64,000 nucleotides of DNA from Hymenobacter monticola (GTDB lineage: Bacteria > Bacteroidota > Bacteroidia > Cytophagales > Hymenobacteraceae). Of this stretch, positions 8,303 to 16,451 are shown one piece after another. Position 1 is the first letter of the stretch, and each line of letters begins with the position of its first letter. The position numbers and the translations under genes were made by a program. The notes below the pieces were generated by a model. The model did no database searches, was not told the DNA's origin, and saw only the letters and a program-made list of their open reading frames with translations. Location: NCBI RefSeq assembly GCF_022811645.1, contig NZ_CP094534.1:3038001-3102000 (forward strand), in the 5' to 3' direction.

Positions 8303-9247
8303 CTACTTCAGCAGCTCGTGCAGCACGGTTTGCATGGAGATGGTGCGGTTGCCAGCTTCCTGGATAATGAGCGAGCCGGGCGCGTCGAGCACGGCGTCGG
8401 ACACTTCCACGTTGCGGCGCACGGGCAGGCAGTGCAGGAATTTGGCACCGTCGGTCAGGGCCATGTGCTCGGGGGTGAGCATCCAGGCGGGGTCGTTTTG
8501 CAGCACCTGGCCGTAGTCGAGGTAGCTGCTCCAGTTTTTGGCCTGCACGTAGTCGGCGCCTTCCAGTGCTTTTTTCTGGTCGTATTCGATGCGGGCGCCT
8601 TTGGTGAACTTGGGGTCCAGCTCGTAGCCCTCGGGGTGGGTGATGACGAAGTCGACCCAGTCGATTTCCGAAAACCAGTCGCAGAAGGAATTGGGCACGC
8701 ACTGGGGCAGGGCGCGCACGTGGGGGGCCCAGGTGAGCACCACTTTCACGCGCTCCTTTTGCTTGGTTTCGGCCACGGTGATGAGGTCGGCGAAGGACTG
8801 CAGCGGGTGCAGCGTGGCGCTTTCCAGGCTGATGACGGGCACGGTGGCGTACTGCAGAATCTTGTTGAACACGACTTCGCCGTAGTCCTCGGCCTTGTCC
8901 TTGAGGGTGGGGAAGGTGCGCACGCCCAGCACGTCGCAGTATTGGCTCATCACCGCAATGGCGTCCTTGATGTGCTCCTGGGTGCCGCCGTTCATCACCG
9001 CGCCATCGGCCATTTCCAGGGTCCAGGAGTCGGCGCCGGCGTTCAGCACCCAGGCTTGCGCGCCGAGGTTGTAGGCCGCTTTCACCGAGCTGAGGCGGGT
9101 GCGCAGGCTGGGGTTGAAGAAGATGAGGCCGACGGTTTTGTTGCGCCCGATGTGCTGGTAGCCGTAGGGGTTGGCTTTGATTTCCAGCGCTTGCTTCAGG
9201 AGGGCCTGGTAGTCGCCGGCGTCGGCGAAGGAGGTGAAGTTTTTCAT
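8303..9247 (-). CDS. argF': N-acylornithine carbamoyltransferase (ArgF')
   Basis: The product is 314 residues. It transfers the carbamoyl group of carbamoyl phosphate to an N-acylated ornithine, the Bacteroidota variant of the arginine pathway. The carbamoyl-phosphate loop is SLRTR (residues 47-51) instead of the STRTR of classical ornithine carbamoyltransferase, and HCLPVRR is present near the C-terminus. The surrounding pathway, in which the acyl group is removed late by ArgE, also fits. Acetyl and succinyl forms exist in the phylum, and I cannot decide between them. A terminator-like hairpin lies 32 bases upstream of the start codon, and the gene is the last of the minus-strand arginine series. 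Confidence 0.9.
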   Translation of the reverse strand: MKNFTSFADAGDYQALLKQALEIKANPYGYQHIGRNKTVGLIFFNPSLRTRLSSVKAAYNLGAQAWVLNAGADSWTLEMADGAVMNGGTQEHIKDAIAVMSQYCDVLGVRTFPTLKDKAEDYGEVVFNKILQYATVPVISLESATLHPLQSFADLITVAETKQKERVKVVLTWAPHVRALPQCVPNSFCDWFSEIDWVDFVITHPEGYELDPKFTKGARIEYDQKKALEGADYVQAKNWSSYLDYGQVLQNDPAWMLTPEHMALTDGAKFLHCLPVRRNVEVSDAVLDAPGSLIIQEAGNRTISMQTVLHELLK

Positions 9248-9272
9248 TTGGTCTTTGTAGTTAAATCAATTC

Positions 9273-9310
9273 AAAAAACAAGGGGCCAAACCCTACGGCT
9301 CAGCCCCTTG
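9273..9310 (-). terminator. Terminator or attenuator just upstream of argF'
   Basis: Read on the minus strand, CAAGGGGC (9310-9303) pairs with GCCCCTTG (9286-9279) and is followed by six T. It ends the small gene at 9317-9466 and lies within 32 bases of the argF' ATG, with no consensus promoter between. It may therefore act as an attenuator. Confidence 0.7.
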
Positions 9311-9316
9311 CACCCG

Positions 9317-9466
9317 CTAGCTTATCCAGTGTCGGGCCGCAGCGGCTAATGCCACTTTGACCGTTTCCAGAACCAGCCACCACCAGAAACCTTTTTCAGG
9401 TACCGATGGTATGGGTTTACGAAGTATGGCTTTTCGCCGTACCTTCGCCGCACGTTTCTTGCTCAT
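9317..9466 (-). CDS. Small basic protein of 49 residues
   Basis: An ATG at 9466 opens a 49-residue frame. Its N-terminus is very basic (MSKKRAAKVRRKAILRK), a Trp-rich centre (GFWWWLVLE) follows, and the C-terminal helix is amphipathic. It ends at TAG just ahead of an intrinsic terminator, and a 13-bp hairpin precedes it. The composition (Lys/Arg cluster, then a hydrophobic helix) suggests a membrane- or nucleic-acid-binding microprotein. I recognise no family, and it could still be non-coding. Confidence 0.5.
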   Translation of the reverse strand: MSKKRAAKVRRKAILRKPIPSVPEKGFWWWLVLETVKVALAAAARHWIS

Positions 9467-9504
9467 CTGACCGAGAAGTTAGGTGCTCTTCCACCTTCTT
9501 CTTC

Positions 9505-9543
9505 GAAGCCCTTGGTATTCCCGTACCAAGGGCTTCACCTTTT
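9505..9543 (+). terminator. 13-bp hairpin with T-run
   Basis: GAAGCCCTTGGTA (9505-9517) and TACCAAGGGCTTC (9524-9536) pair perfectly around a 6-base loop. CCTTTT follows on the plus strand. No plus-strand gene ends here, so it either terminates an unseen short transcript or forms part of the 5' region of the minus-strand small gene. Confidence 0.65.
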
Positions 9544-9613
9544 CAGGGGTAGCCGTGTGGTGAGGTGGAAAAACCGTGCGGTAGGGCGAAGGTAATTGGC
9601 TGCTAGGCCTATT

Positions 9614-9982
9614 CTACTTACTTAAGAGATGCTTGCGGTATTCTTCCGCAATCATTCCAAATGCTACAAACCTGTTAGCAGAGGCGCCATAGTTTTGAAC
9701 AGCAAAAGCAACAGCTGCTTCTACTGTGTTAAAAACATGGTTTATACCCAAAGGAGCATCTTCTGGGTCAATTACACTGAACTCGTGAACATCGTAAAAA
9801 TCTTCTTCGCCTTCATCGAATGATTCGAAGTAGGTTAAGCCAAATTGCTTTTCTTCGCGGTTAAGCGCAATCCATTTAATGACCGTATAATCCGCCTTAT
9901 GAACATGGGAAAGCCACTGTTCAACAGGCTTTCCCATGTTCACACGAGCCACTAATTCTTGAGGAGAAAGGTATAAGGTCAT
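9614..9982 (-). CDS. Hypothetical protein inserted in the arginine cluster
   Basis: This is a 122-residue acidic cytoplasmic protein without a recognised domain. A Tyr/Phe- and Asp/Glu-rich centre (YFESFDEGEEDFYDVHEF) is its most distinctive part. It is visibly more AT-rich than the arginine genes on either side. It sits between carB and the small gene upstream of argF', all on the same strand. Its presence among biosynthetic genes looks like insertion of accessory DNA rather than a pathway component. Confidence 0.7.
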   Translation of the reverse strand: MTLYLSPQELVARVNMGKPVEQWLSHVHKADYTVIKWIALNREEKQFGLTYFESFDEGEEDFYDVHEFSVIDPEDAPLGINHVFNTVEAAVAFAVQNYGASANRFVAFGMIAEEYRKHLLSK

Positions 9983-10000
9983 TGTGCCGTTTGCTGTGAA

Positions 10001-10032
10001 TGATACGCGGACTCGCAGAGTCCACGCTACAT
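10001..10032. repeat. REP-like hairpin at the carB stop codon
   Basis: GCGGACTC-GCA-GAGTCCACGC forms a short imperfect hairpin (10006-10026). On the minus strand the element begins TGTAGCGTGGACTC, and this TAG is the carB stop codon. It resembles one arm of the element at 36190-36269 (TGTAGCGCGGACTTTTAG). Confidence 0.65.
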
Positions 10033-13000
10033 CGCCTTATACTCGTTCCAGCTCTTAATCTTCAAATCCTTCATCTCCAGCGTGCAGAAAGCCTGAATAA
10101 ACGCTTTTGCGAGGCGCGCATTCGTTAGCAGCGGCACGCCGAAGTCGATGGCCGTGCGGCGAATTTTGTAGTCATTATCCAGCTCGCCTTTCGACAGGTT
10201 TTTGGGAATATTAATTACCAGGTCAATTTTCTTGTCCTTCAGGTACGTCAGCACGTTGGGCTCCTGCATTTCGTCGGGCCAGTAGAGCAGGCTGCTGGGG
10301 ATGCCGTTTTCGGCGAAGAAGCGGTGCGTGCCCTGCGTGGCGAAAATGGTGTAGCCTTTCTTCACCAGCAGCTCCGTGGCCGACAGCAGGGCGACTTTGG
10401 AGGTGAGGGGACCGCCGGAAATCAGCACCGTTTTCTGCGGGATTTTGTAGCCCACGCTCAGCATCGATTTCAGCAGGGCTTCCTCGGCGGTGTCGCCTAG
10501 GCAGCCCACTTCGCCGGTGCTCACCATATCCACGCGCAGCACCGGGTCGGCGCCGGGCAGGCGGGTGAAGGAGAACTGCGGGGCCTTCACGCCCACGTAG
10601 GGCAGGTCGTATACTCGCTCGCTGTCGTCGCGCTCCACTTTCTTGCCCAGCAGCACCTGCGTGGCCTTCTGAATCAGGTTGTGGCCCGATACTTTCGACA
10701 CGAAGGGGAAGCTGCGCGAGGCGCGGATGTTGCACTCAATCACCCGGATTTCGCCGTTTTTGTCCAGAAACTGAATGTTCAGCGGGCCGCTGATTTCGTA
10801 GCGCCGGGCAATTTTCTCGGCGATGACTTTCAGCTTGCGGATGGTGCGCACGTACACTTTCTGAGGCGGGTAGTACATGGTGGCGTCGCCGGAGTGCACC
10901 CCGGCAAATTCCACGTGCTCGGAAATAGCGTAGCTCACGATTTCGCCCTTGTCGGCCACCGCGTCCAGCTCAATTTCCTTGGCGTCCTGAATGAACTCGG
11001 ACACCACCACCGGGTATTCGGCGCTCACCTCCACAGCCGTTTGCAGGAAAGCGTCCAACTCGTGGGGATTCGACACCACGTTCATGGCCGCACCCGACAG
11101 CACGTAGCTCGGCCGAATCAGCACCGGGAAGCCCACTTCCTGCACGAATTCGTGCATGGCTTCCAGCGAAGTCAGCTCCTTCCAGCGGGGCTGCGCAATG
11201 CCCAGCTCGTCCATGATGCTGGAGAACTTGTGGCGGTTTTCGGCCTCGTCGATGCGGGCCGGCGCGGTGCCCAGGATGGGCGCTTTGGCCTCGGCCAGGC
11301 GGGTGGCGAGGTTGTTCGGAATTTGCCCGCCGGTGGAGAGGATGACACCTTCCGGCTGCTCAAACTCCAGGATGTCCATCACCCGCTCGAAGCTCAGCTC
11401 TTCGAAATACAGCCGGTCCGACACGTCGTAGTCGGTCGAAACGGTTTCGGGGTTGTAGTTGATAATGATGGTTTTGTAGCCTTCGGCGGCGGCCGTTTGC
11501 ACGGCGTTCACGCCGCACCAGTCAAACTCCACCGACGAGCCGATGCGGTACACGCCCGAGCCCAGCACCAGCACCGACTTGTCGGTTTCGGGTTCCAGGT
11601 CGTTTTCGGTGCCATGGTAGGTGCTGTAGAGGTAGTTGGTTTTGGCCGGGAACTCGGCCGCCAGCGTGTCAATCTGCTTGATGACGGGCAGCACGCCCAG
11701 CGCCTTGCGGCGGGCGCGCACCCGCAATTCGTCGGCCTTCACGTCGCCCTCGCCCAGCAGCTGCACGGCAATCTGCTGGTCGGAGAAGCCAGCCTTCTTG
11801 GCCTCGCGCAGCAGGCTGGTTTCCAGCCCGTCCACGCCCGCGCTGCGGCCGGCGCTCAGCTGCTTGCCCAGCCGGAAGATGGTGAGTAAACGCTGCAAAA
11901 ACCAGTGGTCGATTTTGGTGAGCTCGTGCACCTGCTCCAGCGTGTAGCCGGCCTCAAACGCTAGGTTGATGGCGAAGATGCGCTCCTCGTTGGGCTCGCT
12001 CAGCAGCTGGTCAATCGTCGCATTATCAACGGTTTCGGGCTTGTTGGCCACGAAGCCGCGCTTGCCGGTGTCCAGCATCCGCAGGCCTTTCTGGATGGCT
12101 TCCTCGAAGGATTTGCCGATGGCCATAACTTCGCCCACGCTTTTCATGGCCGAGCCAATCTGTCGGTTTACGCCCTCGAACTTGCCCAGGTCCCAGCGCG
12201 GCAGCTTCACCACCACATAGTCCAGGGCCGGCTCGAAAAACGCCGAGGTCGTCTGCGTCACGCTGTTTTTCAACTCCGACAGCGAGTAGCCCAAACTCAG
12301 CTTGGCCGCCACAAACGCCAGCGGGTAGCCCGTGGCTTTCGAGGCCAGCGCCGACGAGCGGGAGAGACGTGCATTCACCTCAATCACGCGGTAATCTTCC
12401 GACACGGGGTCGAGGGCGTACTGAATGTTGCACTCGCCTACGATGCCCAGGTGGCGGATGGTCTTGATGCCGATGCTGCGCAGCTTGTGGTACTCGCGGT
12501 TGCTCAGCGTCTGCGACGGGGCCACTACGATGCTCTCGCCGGTGTGAATGCCGATGGGGTCGAAGTTCTCCATGTTGCAGACCGTGATGCAGTTATCGTA
12601 CTGGTCGCGCACCACTTCGTACTCCACTTCCTTCCAGCCCTTCAAGGATTCCTCCACCAGAATCTGGTCGGAAGTGGTGAAGGATTTTTGGGCCAGGGCC
12701 CGCAGCTCGTCCATGTTGTTGGCGAAGCCGCTGCCCAGGCCGCCCAGCGCAAACGCCGCCCGCACAATGATGGGGAAGCCGATTTTCTCGCCCGCCGCCA
12801 GGGCGTCTTCCATCGTCGTCACGGCCACGCTGCGGGCCGTGAACACGCCAATCTGGTCGAGCTTGTCTTTGAAAATATCCCGGTCTTCGGTGTCGATGAT
12901 GCTCTGCACGGGCGTGCCCAGCACCTTCACGTTATACTTCTCAAACACGCCGGCGCGGTACAGGGCCACGGCGCAGTTCAGCGCCGTTTGGCCGCCAAAG

Positions 13001-13257
13001 GCCACCAGAATGCCATCGGGCTGCTCTTTCTTGATGACTTCCTCCACGAAGAAGGGCGTCACGGGCAGGAAGTACACGTCGTCGGCAATGTTGTCCGACG
13101 TCTGCACGGTGGCAATGTTGGGGTTGATGAGGATGGTGCGGATGCCTTCCTCCTTCAGCGCCTTGAGGGCCTGCGAGCCGGAATAATCGAACTCCCCGGC
13201 CTCGCCAATTTTCAGCGCGCCGGAACCAAGGATGAGAACTTTGTTGGGTTTGTTCAT
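10027..13257 (-). CDS. carB: Carbamoyl-phosphate synthase large subunit
   Basis: The 1076-residue large subunit makes carbamoyl phosphate from bicarbonate, ammonia delivered by CarA, and two ATP; it serves both arginine and pyrimidine synthesis. Two homologous ATP-grasp halves are visible (KVLILGSGALKIGEAGEFDYSG near the N-terminus and VLVLGSGVYRIGSSVEFDW in the second half). A C-terminal MGS-like allosteric domain (KTVLISGGPLTSKVALLSAT) follows. The ATG at 13257 starts the conserved MNKPNKVLILGSGALKIG; the frame is open 45 codons further upstream, but that part lacks family character. A small gene separates it from carA. Confidence 0.96.
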   Translation of the reverse strand: MNKPNKVLILGSGALKIGEAGEFDYSGSQALKALKEEGIRTILINPNIATVQTSDNIADDVYFLPVTPFFVEEVIKKEQPDGILVAFGGQTALNCAVALYRAGVFEKYNVKVLGTPVQSIIDTEDRDIFKDKLDQIGVFTARSVAVTTMEDALAAGEKIGFPIIVRAAFALGGLGSGFANNMDELRALAQKSFTTSDQILVEESLKGWKEVEYEVVRDQYDNCITVCNMENFDPIGIHTGESIVVAPSQTLSNREYHKLRSIGIKTIRHLGIVGECNIQYALDPVSEDYRVIEVNARLSRSSALASKATGYPLAFVAAKLSLGYSLSELKNSVTQTTSAFFEPALDYVVVKLPRWDLGKFEGVNRQIGSAMKSVGEVMAIGKSFEEAIQKGLRMLDTGKRGFVANKPETVDNATIDQLLSEPNEERIFAINLAFEAGYTLEQVHELTKIDHWFLQRLLTIFRLGKQLSAGRSAGVDGLETSLLREAKKAGFSDQQIAVQLLGEGDVKADELRVRARRKALGVLPVIKQIDTLAAEFPAKTNYLYSTYHGTENDLEPETDKSVLVLGSGVYRIGSSVEFDWCGVNAVQTAAAEGYKTIIINYNPETVSTDYDVSDRLYFEELSFERVMDILEFEQPEGVILSTGGQIPNNLATRLAEAKAPILGTAPARIDEAENRHKFSSIMDELGIAQPRWKELTSLEAMHEFVQEVGFPVLIRPSYVLSGAAMNVVSNPHELDAFLQTAVEVSAEYPVVVSEFIQDAKEIELDAVADKGEIVSYAISEHVEFAGVHSGDATMYYPPQKVYVRTIRKLKVIAEKIARRYEISGPLNIQFLDKNGEIRVIECNIRASRSFPFVSKVSGHNLIQKATQVLLGKKVERDDSERVYDLPYVGVKAPQFSFTRLPGADPVLRVDMVSTGEVGCLGDTAEEALLKSMLSVGYKIPQKTVLISGGPLTSKVALLSATELLVKKGYTIFATQGTHRFFAENGIPSSLLYWPDEMQEPNVLTYLKDKKIDLVINIPKNLSKGELDNDYKIRRTAIDFGVPLLTNARLAKAFIQAFCTLEMKDLKIKSWNEYKAM

Positions 13258-13349
13258 TCTAAGGATTGGGTAACAGACCGTTGAGGTCGTGTTAAAAGGC
13301 AGTCGTTTGAAGTCTGCTGAAGCGTAGAGCCTACGTGGCAGGGTAAGAT

Positions 13350-13721
13350 TTATTTGCTGATAAAGAGGGTGTCGCTTTTCACGATTTCCCACTTGTTGGA
13401 CGCCCGTTTGGTCATCCAGATTTTGATGGTGGCATCTGCCCGCTCGCCGTCCAACAGAAAGCGATAAATGAGCGTGTCTTTCGTCGCACTCATGTTTTCA
13501 ACCTTGAAGTGCCGGGCAGTTATTTCGCCCGTTCGGTCGGTTATTCTGGGAGAGTCCCGCGCCGAATTCATGGCCGCGTTAATTAAATCGCCTGGCTCCC
13601 CCAACACGGCTCTTAAAATGGTTTGCTGGCCCATATTCCGGATGAAAATGAACGCGGCGAAAGCCAGAATTCCCACCAGCAAGTACCCCCAGTATCGGAA
13701 CCCCCGGCTTTCGGTTTGCAT
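13350..13721 (-). CDS. Membrane-anchored hypothetical protein between carA and carB
   Basis: This 123-residue protein has one N-terminal membrane segment (YWGYLLVGILAFAAFIFI). A soluble domain of about 90 residues follows, rich in beta strands (EITARHFKVENMS, DTLIYRFLLDGE). The arrangement resembles small membrane-anchored assembly factors, but no family can be named. It is one of several short genes interleaved with the arginine and carbamoyl-phosphate genes on the minus strand. Confidence 0.7.
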   Translation of the reverse strand: MQTESRGFRYWGYLLVGILAFAAFIFIRNMGQQTILRAVLGEPGDLINAAMNSARDSPRITDRTGEITARHFKVENMSATKDTLIYRFLLDGERADATIKIWMTKRASNKWEIVKSDTLFISK

Positions 13722-13754
13722 AAGAATGGCGCGTTGAGGACAGTGAAAGGCAAG

Positions 13755-14837
13755 TTATCGATTCTTGTGCTCCGCCACCGACTTCAGAAACTCATCAAAC
13801 AGATACTCGGTATCCTCCGGGCCACCGGCAGCTTCGGGGTGGAACTGGGTGGAAAAGAACGGCTTGGTTTTGTGCTTGATGCCTTCGCAGGTGCCGTCGT
13901 TCAGGTTCTCAAACAGCATTTCCCACTCGGCGGGCAGCGTAGCGGTATCTACCGCGAAGCCGTGGTTTTGGCTGGTGATGAAGCTGCGCTTGGTGCCCGT
14001 GAGCAGCACCGGCTGGTTGTGGCTGCGGTGGCCGTATTTTAGCTTGAAGGTGTCGCCGCCAGCGGCCAAACTCATGAGCTGGTTGCCGAGGCAGATGCCG
14101 AAAATGGGCTTGTCCTGCTGCAGGGCGGTTTGGAGGTGGGCTATGGTGGCGGTGCACATCTTGGGGTCGCCGGGGCCGTTGCTCAGGAACAGGCCGTCGT
14201 AGTCGATTTTGGTGAAATCGTAGTCCCAGGGCACGCGAATCAGCTCCACGTCGCGCTCCAGAAAGCAGCGAATGATGTTGGTTTTGGTGCCGCAGTCCAC
14301 CAGCACGATTTTGTGCTGGCCACTGCCGTAGTGTTGCACGCCGGGCTGGCTCACCTGGGCCACGAGGTTGTCCTGGTTGGGGTCGTGCAGCGGAATGTCT
14401 TCGCCGGCCACTATTTTGCCCAGCATGGCGCCTTTCTCGCGCAGCTTCTTGGTGAGCATGCGGGTATCGACGCCGAAAATGCCGGGGATGTTGTACTCGG
14501 CCAGCCAGTCGCCGAGGCTTTTGGCGGCGTTCCAGTGGCTATGCTCCTCCGAGTAGTAATTGACCACCAGCCCGGCAATGTGGATTTTGTCGGACTCGAA
14601 AATCTTCGAAATCGACTCGTACAGCTCCTCGCCGGGCACGCCGTAGTTGCCCACCATGGGGTAGGTGAGCACCAGAATCTGGCCGGCGAAGGAGGGGTCC
14701 GTCAGGTTTTCGGGGTAGCCGGTCATGGCCGTGCTGAACACCACTTCGCCCGCCACCGACGTGTAGGCGCCAAAGGAAGTGCCCTCGATTTCGGTGCCGT
14801 CTTCGAGGATGAGTTTAACCTGTTTCGTGTTTTCCAA
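13755..14837 (-). CDS. carA: Carbamoyl-phosphate synthase small subunit
   Basis: The 360-residue glutaminase subunit releases ammonia from glutamine and channels it to CarB. The N-terminal CPSase domain (LILEDGTEIEGTSFGA) is followed by a class I glutamine amidotransferase domain with catalytic Cys249 in GICLGNQ and a His-x-Glu (FHPEAAGG) near the end. The start appears to be TTG at 14837, because no in-frame ATG or GTG lies near. A T-tailed hairpin ends only about 15 bases before this start, which suggests control by transcription attenuation. The rare start codon would also limit translation. Confidence 0.94.
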   Translation of the reverse strand: MENTKQVKLILEDGTEIEGTSFGAYTSVAGEVVFSTAMTGYPENLTDPSFAGQILVLTYPMVGNYGVPGEELYESISKIFESDKIHIAGLVVNYYSEEHSHWNAAKSLGDWLAEYNIPGIFGVDTRMLTKKLREKGAMLGKIVAGEDIPLHDPNQDNLVAQVSQPGVQHYGSGQHKIVLVDCGTKTNIIRCFLERDVELIRVPWDYDFTKIDYDGLFLSNGPGDPKMCTATIAHLQTALQQDKPIFGICLGNQLMSLAAGGDTFKLKYGHRSHNQPVLLTGTKRSFITSQNHGFAVDTATLPAEWEMLFENLNDGTCEGIKHKTKPFFSTQFHPEAAGGPEDTEYLFDEFLKSVAEHKNR

Positions 14838-14852
14838 TCTAGTAGGAGTGTT

Positions 14853-14889
14853 AAAAAAAACGGCTGAACGCTAAGCGCTCCAGCCGTTT
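14853..14889 (-). terminator. Terminator or attenuator immediately upstream of carA
   Basis: On the minus strand AAACGGCTG (14889-14881) pairs with CAGCCGTTT (14866-14858), with further pairing inside, and eight T follow. It lies between the small lipoprotein-like gene and the TTG start of carA. It either ends the upstream transcript or regulates read-through into carA. Confidence 0.75.
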
Positions 14890-14891
14890 CC

Positions 14892-15197
14892 CTATTGTTG
14901 ATATTTTACTGACCGTACGCTGTCGTCACGCAGCTTTATTAGTATCTGGCTACCATCGGTATCGGGTAGCTCGTAGGCCATTACCAGCAAGGAATCGTCC
15001 TTTGATTTTTCCCAATAAGAGGAATCGGGCGTTGATAAGGTATTTAAAACCTGCTGCCTCGTCATGCCTTCTTTCGTCTGGCTCATCCGGGTGATGCGAT
15101 TGATAGTGCTGTAGGCCCCGACGTAGAGTTTCAAATAAAGCCCGTATCCGACCGACAAGCAGCAGCAGATAATGATGGCGATAGTTGAGAGTTTCAT
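14892..15197 (-). CDS. Small BamE/OmlA-like envelope protein
   Basis: This 101-residue protein has an N-terminal signal or membrane segment (LSTIAIIICCCLSVGYGLYL). It then carries the pattern MTRQQVLNTLSTPDSSY, characteristic of the SmpA/OmlA (BamE-like) fold used by many small periplasmic proteins. It is not expected to be the true BamE. It lies between argD and carA, upstream of a strong terminator-like hairpin. A link to arginine synthesis is not evident. Confidence 0.65.
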   Translation of the reverse strand: MKLSTIAIIICCCLSVGYGLYLKLYVGAYSTINRITRMSQTKEGMTRQQVLNTLSTPDSSYWEKSKDDSLLVMAYELPDTDGSQILIKLRDDSVRSVKYQQ

Positions 15198-15261
15198 CGG
15201 GTCAACATCCTAAATCGAATTCGACTTCACGCCACAAAGATGCGGCACAACGGCAAAAAAA

Positions 15262-16425
15262 TTAGTCAAGTGCCGAGGCTTGTTGGATAATTTCTACCGA
15301 TTTCTCTGTCAGCGCATACAGCGCCTTCAAGAACTGGTCGACTTCTACCTGGCTGATATTCAGCGGTGGCAGCAGCCGGAGAACGGTCGGGTCGGAGGCG
15401 TTGCCCACGAAAATGTGGTAGTCGCTCAGCAGTTTGTCGCGCACGTCCTTGATGGGGAAGTCGTACTTGATGCCCACCATCAGGCCCCGGCCGCGGATTT
15501 CTTCGGCGCCGGCGTGGGCCAGCAGTTCGCGGCGCAGGTAGTGGCCCATCTCGGCGGCGTGGGCGAGCAGGTTCTCATCTTCAATGACTTCGAGCACGGC
15601 CAAGGCGGCGGCGCAGGCCAGGTGGTTGCCGCCGAAGGTGGTGCCCAGCAGGCCGTAGGAGGCTTTCAGCTCCGGTGCAATCAGGATGCCGCCGATGGGG
15701 AAGCCGTTGCCCATGCCCTTAGCCACGGAAATGATGTCGGGCCGGATGCCGGCGTGCTGGTGGGCGAAGAACCTGCCACTGCGGCCGTAGCCGCTCTGCA
15801 CCTCGTCAGCAATCAGGATGACGCCATATTGCTTGCACAGCGCCGCCAGTCCCTGCAGGAATTCATCGGAAGGCATAATGATGCCGCCCACGCCCTGAAT
15901 CGGCTCGATGATGACGGCGCACACGTCGCCGCCTTGCAGCGTGGTTTCCACCGCCGCCAGGTCGTATTCGAGAAAGCTGATGGCGTGGCCCGCGTTGAAG
16001 GGCGCGACGATTTTCGGGTTGTCCGTAGCCGCCACCGCGCCCGAGGTACGGCCGTGAAACGCGCCTCTAAACGCTACCACGCGGGTTTTGCCGGTGTGGA
16101 AGGAGGCCAGCTTCAGCGCGTTCTCGTTGGCCTCGGCCCCCGAGTTACATAGAAACAGCGCGTAGTCCTCGTAGCCCGACACCTGGCCCAGCTTGTGCGC
16201 CAACTGCGTCTGAATCGGAATCTGCACCGAGTTGGAGTAGAAGCCGATGTTTTGCAGCTGTTCGGTGAGGCGCTGCACGTAGTGCGGGTGGCTGTGACCG
16301 ATGGAAATAACAGCGTGGCCGCCGTAGAAATCCAGGTATTCCTGGCCCTGGTCGTCCCATAGCTTCGCGCCGAGCGCCTTCACGGGCGTGATGTTGACGA
16401 GGGGATAAACGTTGAAAAGCTCCAT
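15262..16425 (-). CDS. argD: Acetylornithine aminotransferase
   Basis: The product is a 387-residue class III PLP-dependent aminotransferase. It converts N-acyl-glutamate semialdehyde to N-acyl-ornithine with glutamate as amino donor. Visible landmarks are NSGAEANENALKLA (cofactor phosphate site), IIEPIQGVGG, LIADEVQSGYGRSG, and the Schiff-base lysine in SVAKGMGNGFPIGG. The cluster context decides for argD over other ornithine or GABA transaminases. It starts at the ATG at 16425 and is separated from argC by a lipoprotein gene. Confidence 0.93.
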   Translation of the reverse strand: MELFNVYPLVNITPVKALGAKLWDDQGQEYLDFYGGHAVISIGHSHPHYVQRLTEQLQNIGFYSNSVQIPIQTQLAHKLGQVSGYEDYALFLCNSGAEANENALKLASFHTGKTRVVAFRGAFHGRTSGAVAATDNPKIVAPFNAGHAISFLEYDLAAVETTLQGGDVCAVIIEPIQGVGGIIMPSDEFLQGLAALCKQYGVILIADEVQSGYGRSGRFFAHQHAGIRPDIISVAKGMGNGFPIGGILIAPELKASYGLLGTTFGGNHLACAAALAVLEVIEDENLLAHAAEMGHYLRRELLAHAGAEEIRGRGLMVGIKYDFPIKDVRDKLLSDYHIFVGNASDPTVLRLLPPLNISQVEVDQFLKALYALTEKSVEIIQQASALD

Positions 16426-16451
16426 GTTATTTAGCTGTTAGTCGTTACCAA

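Noticed and set aside
8303..9247. Classical ornithine carbamoyltransferase (ArgF)
   Set aside because: The STRTR motif is replaced by SLRTR and the pathway context has a late deacylase, so it is the acylornithine form.
9411..9470. 19-codon plus-strand micro-frame (MGLRSMAFRR...)
   Set aside because: It is antisense to the more convincing 49-residue minus-strand frame and has no promoter or coding signal.
13258..13392. 45-codon upstream extension of CarB
   Set aside because: The extension is not of family character, and the ATG at 13257 gives the standard CarB start MNKPNKVLILGSGALKIG.
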